A stretch of DNA of 64,000 nt, taken from positions 310,001 to 374,000 of the forward strand of contig MU839849.1 of the NCBI GenBank assembly GCA_030411725.1, read 5' to 3'. Source of the DNA: Echria macrotheca (lineage: Eukaryota > Ascomycota > Sordariomycetes > Sordariales > Schizotheciaceae). The notes under the pieces are model-generated. The model was not told the origin of the DNA and made no database searches. It saw only the letters and a program-made list of their open reading frames with translations. This document shows, in pieces, positions 10,222-20,313 of this stretch. Positions within the stretch are counted from its first letter, which is position 1; every line of letters starts with the position of its first letter. The translations under genes and the position numbers were made by a program.

Positions 10222-11097
10222 ATGGCCGCCGACAGCAAATGCGCCCTCGAGGGCTTCACCCCCATAACAGACCAAATCTACATCCGCGAATCCCCCACCA
10301 CACCACCATCCCCCTCCGACCCCGAAACCATCCTCCTCTTCGGCTGGGGCGACGCCCAACCCAAGCACGTCTCCAAATACATAGCCGGCTACCAAACCCT
10401 CTTCCCCTCGTCCCGAATAATCCTCATCTTCAGCCCCATCCTGCGCGCCCTCCTCTCCGACCTCCCCACGCGCACCTCCCAAATGTCCCCCGTAATCGAC
10501 CTCCTCCCGCCCCCCTCTCCGTCCCCCGAAAAACCCACCCCCCGGATCCTCGCCCACGTAATGTCCAACACAGGCGGCATAAACTACGCCGCAACCCTCA
10601 ACGCCTACCACGCGCGCCACGCCCTCCCGCTGCCACACGACCTCGTCGTCCTCGACTCGACCCCCGGCAGCACAGACTTCTTCCCCAACATAACGCGCTG
10701 GTCGCGGGCCATGGCCATCGGCGCCTCGAAAGCCCTCCCGGCCTTCGTCCCCTTCGTGCTGACCCAAGCCGTGGCCGCCTCCTTCCTCGGCGCCATGCAC
10801 CTGACAAGCTGGCTAGTCGGGCGCGTGAGCGCGGCCGACTTTAGCGTCGACGCCGTGAACAACCCGGCCCTGGCCGGCCTCGGCACGCGCAGGCTGTATC
10901 TCTACAGCCGCGAGGACGACATCATCCACTGGGAGGACATTGAGAAGCACGCGGCGCGGGCCGTCGAGGTCGGCTATGGTGTGGATGCGCATGTGTTTGA
11001 GGGGACGCCGCATGTCGGACATATGCGAGCGCATCCGGACAGGTATTGGGCGGGTATCAAGACGAATTGGGACAAGGTTTGCAAGGGGGAGCCATGA
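10222..11097 (+). CDS. DUF829 / TMEM53 family alpha-beta hydrolase-like protein (PaxU-like)
   Basis: Single exon, 291 aa from ATG 10222 (preferred over the open but ATG-free extension). Typical DUF829 features: an opening strand 'ETILLFGWGDAQPKHVSKYIAGYQ' with the family's 'GW..A....(L/I)..Y...Y' pattern, 'HVMSNTGGINYAATL' in the nucleophile-elbow region ('S-N-(T/G)-G'), 'VLDSTPG' after strand six, 'LYLYSREDDIIHWEDIEKHA' carrying the Asp of the putative triad, and a late His in 'FEGTPHVGHMRAHPDRYW'. Ser-Asp-His are thus plausibly arranged. Fungal relatives include PaxU of indole-diterpene clusters, whose role is unclear; no such cluster is present here. Codon third positions are overwhelmingly C in the 5' two thirds, which produces a spurious long frame on the opposite strand. 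Confidence 0.85.
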   Translation: MAADSKCALEGFTPITDQIYIRESPTTPPSPSDPETILLFGWGDAQPKHVSKYIAGYQTLFPSSRIILIFSPILRALLSDLPTRTSQMSPVIDLLPPPSPSPEKPTPRILAHVMSNTGGINYAATLNAYHARHALPLPHDLVVLDSTPGSTDFFPNITRWSRAMAIGASKALPAFVPFVLTQAVAASFLGAMHLTSWLVGRVSAADFSVDAVNNPALAGLGTRRLYLYSREDDIIHWEDIEKHAARAVEVGYGVDAHVFEGTPHVGHMRAHPDRYWAGIKTNWDKVCKGEP

Positions 11098-11524
11098 TAG
11101 ACTTGTACTGGGCATATATAATGCTAATAAGAAGTAAATATGTCATAAAGTGAAGGGTGCGTCGGAGATGAGGTGACATACCTTTACAATTTCAAGGCCG
11201 GCTGGACGTGCTGACATCATTGTTCTCAAAGATGTCAGTCCAGGCACGCTTTGGATCCATCTGCGTCTTCTCTTATCAGTACTGCAAAGTCCCTACCAAG
11301 GCCAGACCTCGCCTGAAACTTCACGTCATCACCCGAATTGAGAAATTGAGAGGCTGGAATCTCCATGGCTCCATATGGCTCCATGAGCAAACGGCTTGTC
11401 ACATCAGGCAAGAATTAGGGATTAAGTCTCCAGACGGGCAAGCAAACAATTTATTGCCTATGGTTCTCCACATCAAAGACCAACGTCATCGTATCCACCC
11501 ATCTACCGTCGCAGAACCACACAT
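11098..11524. other. Convergent 3' flank, no gene seen
   Basis: About 430 bp between the stop codons of the DUF829 gene and the aldolase gene. It should contain both 3' UTRs. Confidence 0.5.
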
Positions 11525-13425
11525 TTACAAGGTACCAGCGGCGTTGAAGTCCACAAGAGCCTCCTTGACACGAGCAGCCATGGTCTTCTCACCCTCACGG
11601 ACCCAGACCTGGTCATAGTTAGCACCGACACGAGATCACAGCGACAGACGAGGACACTTACACGAGGGTCGTACTTCTTCTTGTTGGGCTTGTTGGGCCC
11701 CTCGGGGTTGCCCTGCTGGAGTCAGTACAAATCTACCCAAAATCCTCACGGCTACATACAACTTGGGTCTTGAGGTAGTCAATGTTCTTGGTGATGTAGT
11801 CACGGATACCCGTGAGGTAGGCCCACTGGAGATCCGTGTCGACGTTGACCTTCACAACACCATGCTACAAACTGTCAGCCTCGAACTGAACAACCGACAA
11901 CGAAGACATACGCTGATGGCATCCTGATACTCCTGCTTGGTGGAGCCGGAGCCGCCGTGGAAGACGAAGAAAACTGGTTGCATTAGCTAATGACCACCAC
12001 GCTATACCGTGCTTTACCTACCGGGCTTCTTGTCCTTGCCACCGAGCTTCTCCGAGACGTAGGCCTGGTGCTTGCCAAGGAGCTCGGGGTGAAGGCGGAC
12101 ATTGCCGGGAGCGTAGACACCGTGGACGTTGCTAGACCTGTTAGTGACTTGACTGAACACGGCAGACAATGACATACCCAAAGCCGGCGGCGATCGAGAA
12201 GTAGGGAGAAATCGGGCGGAAAGCTTGCTCACTGTCCTTGTTAGCTAGATGCCGGCATCTCTTCCGTCCAACTCACATCTTCCAGATGTCCTCGGGCCTG
12301 TCACACGTTAGTATAGTGCAATGTCAGCACCACGCATGGGACTTACTGAGTATACAGAGAAGCATTGTCAACGCCAGTGTTGTCAACACCGTCCTCCTCG
12401 CCACCCTGTCGTGGGTCAGCGCTATGTCAATTTTCTTCTTCGAGACACCCACAGTGATGCCGATCTCCATCTCCAGCCACTGCTTCATGGGCGCCATGCG
12501 CTTGAGGTATTTTACGCATGTCTCAATGTTCTCGTCAACGGGCTCCTCTATGACGGTCGTTAGCATGGATGCTCGACTCGGCCGGAAATGGTTTGCTGTA
12601 GCAACATACCAGACTGCGGATGTTAGTTATCTATGGACCATACAAAGATGAGGAGACATACCAAGTCAATCATGTGCGAGCTGAAAAGGGGAATGCCGTT
12701 CTGCTTGAAGAAAGCCTCATCCGCGTCGAGCATGCCATCGAGCCATGGGAGCAGCTTCTTGGCGCAGTGGTCGGTGTGGAGGACGACGGGAACGCCATAG
12801 ATGGGAGCAACCGAGCGGATGTAGTGCGCAGCGGCGATGGCACCGGCCACGGAGGCTTCCTGCTTCTCGGCGCTGTTCTTGATGCCCTTTCCAGCAAAGT
12901 CTGACTTGTTAGTGGCGTCATCTCGGCCTGGGGCGGTCGGGGCACTTACAGGCAGCACCTCCCTGCGAAGTCTGGAGGCTGTTGGGAACATGTCAGCACC
13001 TAATCTCTCGCATCTAGAAAGTTGTGATGGCGTGAGTCAAACCTACATGATGGGGGCCTTGGCGTCGCGGGCCGCCTCAAGGGCAGCAACGGCGGTGCTC
13101 GAGGACGTCACATTGCAAGCCGGGATGGCAAACTCCTTCTCCCGGGCGTACTGGAACAGCTTCAGAACGTCATCGCCTGTATTCTTGTCAGCCCCATCGA
13201 TCGAATCACAATCGCGGATCGCGGGGTTCGCCGCGTCGAAGATCACGGGCGACGCGGGGTTGTGTGTCTGGGCGGGACTCGTTGGGCGCGGGGTTACTTG
13301 CCGTAGAGGACGCCGACGGGGAGCTTGAGGTCCTGTAAACAAACCGTTAGCTGAATTGCACATGCAAAGAGGTTTCCCGGACATCAGGAGGCGTCAATTC
13401 AGCCACATACATCGAGAATGCCCAT
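11525..13425 (-). CDS. fba1: Fructose-1,6-bisphosphate aldolase, class II (15 exons)
   Basis: Fifteen exons sum to 362 aa, the normal class II length. It cleaves fructose-1,6-bisphosphate to DHAP and glyceraldehyde-3-phosphate in glycolysis and gluconeogenesis (cytosolic, Zn-dependent). Visible landmarks: 'PACNVTSSSTAVAALEAARD', 'PVVLHTDHCAKKLLPW' (Zn-binding His and catalytic Asp region), 'HMIDLSEEPVDEN', 'GITGGEEDGVDN' (Zn-binding Glu), 'GFGNVHGVY' (Zn His), 'FVFHGGSGS' (Zn His and phosphate loop), 'VVKVNVDTDLQWAY' and 'DPRVWVREGEKTM'. Exon bounds: 13425-13411, 13332-13302, 13176-13047, 12978-12950, 12900-12662, 12613-12610, 12547-12453, 12405-12347, 12297-12277, 12231-12178, 12131-12022, 11973-11912, 11864-11760, 11712-11662, 11608-11525. 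Two oddities: intron 2 (13177-13301) works only with a GC donor, and exon 6 is just 4 nt. Confidence 0.95.
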
Positions 13426-14627
13426 TTTCGCGGATGGTGATGCTTCTTCTGATCGAGGCGGGGTAGCTCGGAAGAGTGGGACGAGAGAGGTAATGGCGGG
13501 GTTGCAGGACTATCAGCTAACAAATATTCCGTACAGGAGAACTGATGTTGTCGACAAGACAAATTCTGCGGGAAAGGGATCCAGGTGCGAAGTTTCTTTC
13601 GAGGGAAAAGTTTGCAGTCGCGTGCATGCGGGATTTGAGGAGCTGGTACGGAGTGGTGGCTTGCCCGGAGCTTGCCCGATCAACGCTTGGCTTTCGGACG
13701 GGACTGGTCTGTCTTGCCCAACAGAAACTACGTAACCACCCGCGATCGGAACGACCCGCTATCTACACTGTGCAAATGCCCCACGCCGCTGGTGGGAAGA
13801 GCAATCGACGTCAAAGACACGCCCCACTTCCGGTCTGGCCCTGAGCAGTGTGAAGTGTTTCGAGCCCATTTCTAAGTAAAGGCACGCTTTCTGGGGAGCC
13901 TGGAAGTTTCTGCCAAGAGCCCTGGGCCGCAATTACCTGATGACGGCGGCAGTCATCTCCCGAGTGCCGCGTCTTTTTCGTGCCGGCATGTTTTCGCGGA
14001 CGTGAGGGGCCGGGTCCGTTTGCTGCCGGCCGTTGACCTCGGTCCGAGACACGCAGCCCTGATCATCACGACTTCACAGGAGACGGAAAGCAGGACCAAA
14101 GTCTCATTGCCCTTCTCAATCTTCATTGACATACCCAGCCGTTTTCTTCTTTTGCAGCCTCTCATGGCTCTTGGGCGTGGCGCCCCTTAGCCTCCGCTCG
14201 CTCCGTGGCGAGCGTCAGATGTCGGTACTCGGGTCTGCTCCGGGTCCCGGCAATCCGCACCCGAAGCCTCGCGAACTCCGCCAGTCCGACGAGGAGCGAT
14301 ATAGATACGGTAGATCTCCTGCGACAAAATTCAGAGCATCATTAACCTTCCAGTGTGCCTTGCGTCGAGCTGAAGTCCGACAGGATCCGGCAGTTCAGGC
14401 TTTGCCAAGTCCGGACACCCGATGCGGTTCCGGTCGCCAAGAACCCCCCCGCCTCCGATGGTCACAATCTGCCGTCCGCAACACCAACAACAAATATGTG
14501 CAATGTGGGTGCTGGCTTCTTCCGTGCAACAGAAACTGATATTATTGTAGATACAATGCGGCATATTGCACAAGTACGAGAACACGACAGTCACCCAGAT
14601 GTTCTCCCATCACCATCCACCCGTCGT
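13426..14627. other. Upstream region of aldolase gene, no gene seen
   Basis: About 1.2 kb between the aldolase ATG and the stop of the DUF3237 gene (both minus strand). No further coding signature on either strand. Confidence 0.5.
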
Positions 14628-15186
14628 TCACGGAGTGGTCAGCTGCCACGTGTCGATGGTCAGGGTGGTTGGGCTTAACCCGTGCAAGACGCCGACGGCA
14701 ACAATCGAGTTCATCCAGTAATACTTGGGGTCGCCCGTCTCATAGGTCAGGCGGACGTGAGCACTCCCGTCCGGCTGCGTGCTTCCCGTCTCGAAAACCT
14801 GGATCACGGCGCCGTCATCCGTCTTGAAGGTCTGCCTCACATCGACGGTGAAGGTGCCATTGGGATTGTTTGCATCGATAAGGGCCCAATCGGCGCCGAC
14901 CGGAAGGACCGTCCCTATTGTCCATTGTTAGCGGTTACCTTTTTGTGCCACGCAGAGGACGCCAGTTACCCTTGAGCCTCGGACCGGCAAAGCTACCGCT
15001 CAAGATCGGGAAGACAATGCGGAATCCCCGCGGGCCCTGTCCAACCGGGATCGCATCTGCACCGGTAATGTTGACCGTGTATAAGTAGGTAAGACTTGGA
15101 GGCTTGGGAGGTTTCGGTCCACCAGCCTGAGCGAGGCCGGCGACTGCCAGGATGGATGTGAGGGCGGAGAAGAGCGTAAACTTCAT
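14628..15186 (-). CDS. Secreted DUF3237-family protein
   Basis: Two exons (15186-14970, 14914-14628; intron 14915-14969, gtaact donor, tag acceptor) give 167 aa. Residues 1-21 'MKFTLFSALTSILAVAGLAQA' form a clear signal peptide. The mature part matches the DUF3237 beta-barrel family: 'PVGQGPRGFRIVFPILSGSFAGPRLKG', 'PVGADWALID', 'VDVRQTFKTDDGAVIQVFETG', and the hallmark 'YETGDPKYYWMNSIVAVGV'. Bacterial DUF3237 proteins are usually cytosolic, so the signal peptide implies an extracellular version; function unknown. A strong TATA (15259-15265) lies about 75 bp upstream. An in-frame ATG at 15243 exists, but it sits only about 16 nt from the TATA and is unlikely to be in the mRNA. Confidence 0.85.
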
Positions 15187-17188
15187 GGCGACCGTGTTTT
15201 TTCCAACGTATACCGAAAAAAACCTGCGCATTATCGTCGACATGGTGAGCTTTGATTCTTTTATACCTGCATACTTGCCTGCCCCGGTCGAGGTAAAATT
15301 GCAAGCTGACCCCAACGGGTCCCTTCTGCCCTGATCTGGGGTAGGACAAACTCCCGCTGTTACATTTCTTCCCAACTCATGCGAGCACAGACGGGGCGGT
15401 GTTGGATTTTGAACCGTGTTGGTAGACTCTGACTAACAGGGTTGTGTATAGACTAGGTTGAGGTTTACACTGCGGCGGACAAGGTTCTCGCTTGACGTCC
15501 CTTTCATGCAGTTGGGAAGCATTCTGGTCGCGAGGCGACCCGGCGTGCATAAGTATTGAGGTTGCAAAGCTTACTTGTTGGCCGCCTCGCCTACCGCCGA
15601 TTGTAACCATTGGTCTACCATCCCCGCAGCGCGCTGGTTTACAATCACAACCATCGATGTTGTCAGCACATTGGGTTACATGGACCGACTCTGTCGTCAT
15701 TCACGACCACGGCTCGTCCCGTGCGCGATGGCATGCTTTCGCGCCTCTTACAAATCGGCATGAGCATCGAGTGAGCCACCACTACCGACGAGATGCTGCG
15801 AAGCTATGGTCTGGACTCGATGTGCGATGCCAAGTTTTCGGTCTGGTGGTCTGCAGGCCCATACGTCCAGAGGTCTCTGCTCCTCGATTCTGGTGCTGAC
15901 GACGGAGCGGATCTCAGCTTCGTGTCAGTTTCCACAACTTAAGTCTGTTTTATCCGTAAGTCTATCCGAGCCGACTCCTAGAGTGTCAATACACAAAGCT
16001 GAATTACATCTACGCAGCTTCGTGCTGGGCCGGCGAATGAAACTGGAATCAAATCTTTTAGGAGACAAGGCATGGAACGCCGGAACGGAAAAACAGGCCG
16101 GGCATGGGATCTGACCCCAGGCTCCACAGTCTAGTATCACACGTTCATTGACATAACGGACATTTACCTGGGTGCCGGGTGTACTCATATTCCGAAGCCC
16201 CCGATGGTTCGTTTTCCATCCTACGAGTCCAGTGACAGGATGAACTGCCGGAGCGCAGCGGTGCCGCCAGCACATATTCTCGGAGTAGGTGTGACGGCAC
16301 AACGGTTGGCTCGGAGGTTTGGATGATTCTGGATTCCCTTTCAAGCAAGCCCGGAGGACTCATATCTGGTCGACACCTCGTTGTAATATCCACGGACAAT
16401 CAGTGACAAGAGTCCTTCGGCTTGGCATCGTCGCGGAGGAAAGAATATGGAAATCCGCTCGAATCGTGGGCGAACCCGCAGCTCGTCATCGACCGGCGCT
16501 TGTCGGCTTGATTAAAAGGTCGATAAAATCAATCGGAATTTGTATGTGCCGGCCGGGTTCAGCGCATCATGATGCTGAGCCGGTATTTATCAAGCTTGGC
16601 GTTCCCAGGGGTTGCGAAGCTATCGTGGTCAGATGTTGCCGATCTTGCCGGAGGTTATCGACGACGAAGACTGGTATATATCGGAGATTTCAAGGAAACA
16701 TGGGCGCACCGGGCTATACCAAGGCTGGTTCCTGAACATCCCGCCCTAGTGGTCAATTTAGGCTTGCGTTTTTACCCGCACCTACAACACGGTCCACCAA
16801 CCGGTCGCCCTGTCGTTAATCTTTTATCTGCACGCAGACCTTGGTGTGAGCTGCATATTGCGGGGCCCCAATAACTAGGCGCGGCTCTGCTAGAGTGTCA
16901 CTCACCGTTATCAGTCCGGAATGGGCCAACACGATAGTCGTGGATCGGGGAGAATGAGAGATCCAAGGCTTGGAGGTGAGAGTACAAATAGGACAGACGG
17001 GAAGGAGAGCGAATGGAAACCCGGATCGCTGTCGAAATCTGAAACTGGCTTACGGGAAAGCATAACCGTCGACTGGGATACCTGACCGTCGTCCAGCGGC
17101 ATCTCTCGACTAATACCGGGTCAGCCACTCCTCCTTCGGGACGAGATCAACACGGATCGGCCCTGCGATTCTTCGGAACAGCTGCAAG
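15187..17188. other. 2-kb intergenic region, no gene seen
   Basis: Lies between divergently transcribed secreted-protein genes. I read both strands and found only overlapping random frames below 140 codons, with no domain motifs, terminal repeats or tRNA-like structure. It contains the DUF3237 promoter at its left edge. Confidence 0.5.
15259..15265 (-). promoter_or_regulatory. TATA box of the secreted DUF3237 gene
   Basis: Minus strand TATAAAA, 73-79 bp before the ATG at 15186. Confidence 0.6.
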
Positions 17189-18189
17189 ATGAAGACGATC
17201 ACGGGTCTGCCGCTTGTGCTACTTTCGGGACAGGCTCTGGGCTTGCTCAGCTGCACCGTCGTGGCGCCGACTCTCACCAAGCGGCTTTGCGAGGCCGATT
17301 CCTGCCAGGCCTATGACACGATTGCGGCCGGTTCGATCCTCCACGCGGCCTGCCGCGCTGACTGCAGCACGGATGATGAGTAAGTCTTGTTGTCAACCCG
17401 GTAAACATGACGTGCGGATGCTAACCAGACATAAACAGTCCTTGGCTCAAGCTGTATGACGGCACGTTTGTGCGTGCCCACAGCGCCGCTGTGGCCGGCT
17501 GCCGCTACTCCTGCCAGCCCTACGCGGTCCTTGGTATGTATCCACGTTCCCGTCCTGAGAGTCGAAACTAACAACTTTCAGGCCTCCCTCGCTGCCACGA
17601 ACAAGCCGGCGCGGCCAAGCCGGCCAGCTGCACCGCCGCGGCGCTGAAGCCGGCCCATCCTGTTCCGCAGGCCGCAGAACCCATTGTCGCCCGGTGCAAC
17701 CAGACCCTGGCAGTATCAACCCCCCAACGCCGCGTCGTTCGGTCCCGCGTGTTCGCGCCGCGGTACATCAACGGCACTTTCTCAGCCGGTCCCGTGGTCA
17801 ACACCACCGGCACGCATATCCAGGCACGCAGCGAGATCGTCAACGCCACGCAGACGATCAACTCTACCTCTACGGAACATGCTTCACCCGACGTCGTCCG
17901 TCGTGCTCCGTTCCCGATGCTGAACGCTACCGCTCACGTCAACGCGACACTCGCTGCGCGCGGCGTGACCAATACCACGCTCAACGTCGTCACGGCGCGG
18001 GCTCACGGTGCGGTCTTGCCTAGAGATCTCTCGGTTCTGAATGGCACTGTCGCTGGAGTACATGGTCTGCATGTGCGCAACGAGACGGCTCCGGCGTCTG
18101 CTGGGCCGAAGAGGTTTGTCAATGGCACGTTTTCTGGGAGCGCGGGAAGGACGCCGCCTGTTGTGAGGAGGATTCCGCAGTTACTGTGA
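17189..18189 (+). CDS. Secreted, sequon-rich protein with dibasic sites; candidate Kex2-processed repeat or cell-surface protein
   Basis: Three exons (17189-17379, 17439-17533, 17582-18189) give 297 aa. Residues 1-18 are a signal peptide. The next about 110 residues hold eight or more Cys ('SCTVVAPTLTKRLCEADSCQ', 'AACRADCS', 'CRYSCQPYA', 'LPRCHEQ'), suggesting a small disulfide domain. The remaining C-terminal two thirds has few Cys but about 11 N-x-S/T sequons. It carries a duplicated decapeptide (R-[YF]-[IV]-N-G-T-F-S at about 17759 and 18111) and repeated 'VVRR' plus 'PKR' dibasic sites. No GPI signal or membrane helix is visible at the C-terminus. I do not recognise the family. The architecture fits either a heavily glycosylated wall protein or a precursor cut by Kex2; neither is shown. 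Confidence 0.75.
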
Positions 18190-18735
18190 GTGTGTTTGGG
18201 TGATGATGGCTTGATGGGTTCACTATTGAGGAGGCGATTGGTTGCTTACCAGCGTGCCAGGATAGCGGTGCTATTTGTAGCTGGTGCTGATAATTCACTT
18301 CGTAGGGGGTAGATAGCTTTGAGCTAGTGTACATGATTTTTCTTCGACATCTCCAGCCTCTCTGATACGAGGCCAATAGTGGTTGAACCGGTTCTATCCC
18401 AAGAAGCTGGATACTGCAAGATAGAGAACGGGGCTTTCTGGACAATATTTATTATCCCGATCGTTACTAATCGTGCCTGCCGTTGCAATGCCGGCTCCTC
18501 GTAGGTGGTGGTCGCAATAACCGCTCGGCATATCCGGAACATCCTGGCTCCTTTTCTGACTTTCAAGCTTACAATGGGTCTCGTGTATATTGGACATCTT
18601 TGTTTATTTTCATCATCTAGGTGCATAACTACCAACGCACCCGAGCAAGATTTAGAACAGATCTGTACATCATATGAACATATATGTACCATCATCGCAT
18701 ATCGACCACATTTCATCATTCCATAGATCAAGCAT
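18190..18735. other. Convergent 3' flank, no gene seen
   Basis: About 550 bp between stop codons of the sequon-rich gene and the second P450. Relatively A/T-rich; no coding signature. Confidence 0.5.
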
Positions 18736-20313
18736 CTACGCCTTGACCCTCCTCCGAATCCGAATCTTGGCCTCCATCGGCGGTATCCTGATCAGCCCGT
18801 ACCACTTATTCCTCGGCCGACTCCCCGGGCCCGTCACTTCGATATCATAGTTGAGGATAAAATACGCCAGGATCAGCTTCAGCTCGTTCGCCGCAAAGAA
18901 GCGGCCTGGACACGCCGTGCGCCCATGGCCAAACGCAAGATATTCCTTGCTCGTCGCAACCCAAGCCTTGTTCGCGCGCTTGACATAGTCGACGCTGTCG
19001 TCGTCACGCTGGGCCGAGAAGCGGAACGGCTTGAACTCGTACGGATCCGGATATAGCTCCGCATCGCGCAGCACCGTGTAGCTCGGCACCGCGACGGTGG
19101 CGCCCTGCGGGAGGTGCAGGTTCGACACGGGCGTGGTAATCCCGTCGCGCGGCACGACCTGGCGCGTCAGGCCGACCGTGACGAACGAGTTGAGGCGGGC
19201 CGACTCGCGCAGCGCGCTGTCGAGCTTCTCCATGCGCGCCAGCCCGCGCTTGTTCCACTCACCACCGTACTCGGCCAGCACGCCCTCGATCTCGGCACGC
19301 AGCTCGTCGATATATGCCTGCTTGGACGCCATTAGCTCGAGGATGACGGCCGTGATGGCCATGGACGACGTGTGCAGCGCGGCGAAGTTGACCAGCAGGA
19401 TGCGGTTCGCGAGCGTGCGTGAGTCCCACAGGTACGGGTCGCCCATCTCCTTGGCCTGCTGGATGCACCACTGCAGAAAGTCGTTGGGCTCGGGTCCAAG
19501 CTGCGACTTGGCCTCGGGGTCCTCGCGGCGGGCGTCGTAGGCGACTAGGCGCGGCTTGATTTCGGGGAGTAGACTTCGGTGGAAGGCACGCGTGATGCGG
19601 TGGATGGGGATGGTCAGGAACCAGGCGAAGACGGGCCGCAGCGGCTTCCACGTGTTGCGCAGGAGCTGGCCGATGATGGGCAGCCAGTGGGCATATTCGA
19701 GCGTCTGGTTCAGCATGTGCATGTCGCGGCATTTGGGCTTGCCGACGAAGACGCGGTTGGTGACGCCGGCGATGGTCAGCAGCATGGACTTGTAGATGCA
19801 CACGTCGGTCCAATCCTCTGGGCTTCCGAAGTCGCGGTCGAGGCAGTACGCCGTCTCGTCAGCCACTTCGGGCACCAGGTTGCCGATCTGGTTTGTGAGG
19901 GTTGTCGTGATCAGCTTGTGGTGGATCGGGTTGGAGATGAGCTCGGGGTTGGCCGACGTGTACATGAACTGCATCGACTCGACCACGGCCGCGTGCATGT
20001 CCAGCACCGTTTCGGGCTGGTCCGTGACGAACTGCGTCTCGGCCCGGGGGAGCATGACGATGTCGCCGGTGCCAGCCACGGGGAACAGCACCGCCTGGTC
20101 CTTGAACTCGGTCTCGGCCTGGATCACGCCCGACTTGGAATCCATCAGGTTGCGCCACCGCGCCTGTATCAGAGGAAACCAGTCGCCCTTGCGCGCCCCG
20201 ATGATGGGCAATTTCGGCAGCTTGGGGCCGCCATAGAGGAATTGGTAAACCAGATATCCCACCAAAAGCACGGCGGGCCCGAGCAGGGCCGGCCGGCCGA
20301 CATCCTGGAGCAT
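18736..20313 (-). CDS. Cytochrome P450 monooxygenase (ent-kaurene oxidase-like fungal type)
   Basis: Single exon, 525 aa. N-terminal anchor 'ALLGPAVLLVGYLVYQFLY' then 'GGPKLPKLPIIGARKGDWF', a hinge and 'P-x-(I/V)-G' start typical of the CYP503/CYP68-like fungal P450s. The I-helix reads 'LVNFAALHTSSMAITAVI'; this A-x-H-T-S/T-S form without the acidic residue is characteristic of that group. K-helix ExxR is 'LRESARLNSF', the PERF region is 'YEFKPFRFSAQRDD', and the heme loop is 'LAFGHGRTACPGRFFAANE'. All catalytic landmarks are present. The ATG at 20313 is preferred over the upstream extension because the anchor begins there. Related enzymes act in gibberellin, indole-diterpene and terpenoid routes, but no terpene gene is in this window. 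Confidence 0.92.
   Translation of the reverse strand: MLQDVGRPALLGPAVLLVGYLVYQFLYGGPKLPKLPIIGARKGDWFPLIQARWRNLMDSKSGVIQAETEFKDQAVLFPVAGTGDIVMLPRAETQFVTDQPETVLDMHAAVVESMQFMYTSANPELISNPIHHKLITTTLTNQIGNLVPEVADETAYCLDRDFGSPEDWTDVCIYKSMLLTIAGVTNRVFVGKPKCRDMHMLNQTLEYAHWLPIIGQLLRNTWKPLRPVFAWFLTIPIHRITRAFHRSLLPEIKPRLVAYDARREDPEAKSQLGPEPNDFLQWCIQQAKEMGDPYLWDSRTLANRILLVNFAALHTSSMAITAVILELMASKQAYIDELRAEIEGVLAEYGGEWNKRGLARMEKLDSALRESARLNSFVTVGLTRQVVPRDGITTPVSNLHLPQGATVAVPSYTVLRDAELYPDPYEFKPFRFSAQRDDDSVDYVKRANKAWVATSKEYLAFGHGRTACPGRFFAANELKLILAYFILNYDIEVTGPGSRPRNKWYGLIRIPPMEAKIRIRRRVKA

Noticed and set aside
10114..10800. 228-codon open frame on the minus strand
   Set aside because: Gly/Val/Glu-rich antisense shadow of the DUF829 gene, produced by its C-ending codons.
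13293..13301. Canonical GT donor (gtaacc) for aldolase intron 2
   Set aside because: Gives AAG CGA TGA, a stop right after the junction; the GC donor restores LYGDDV.
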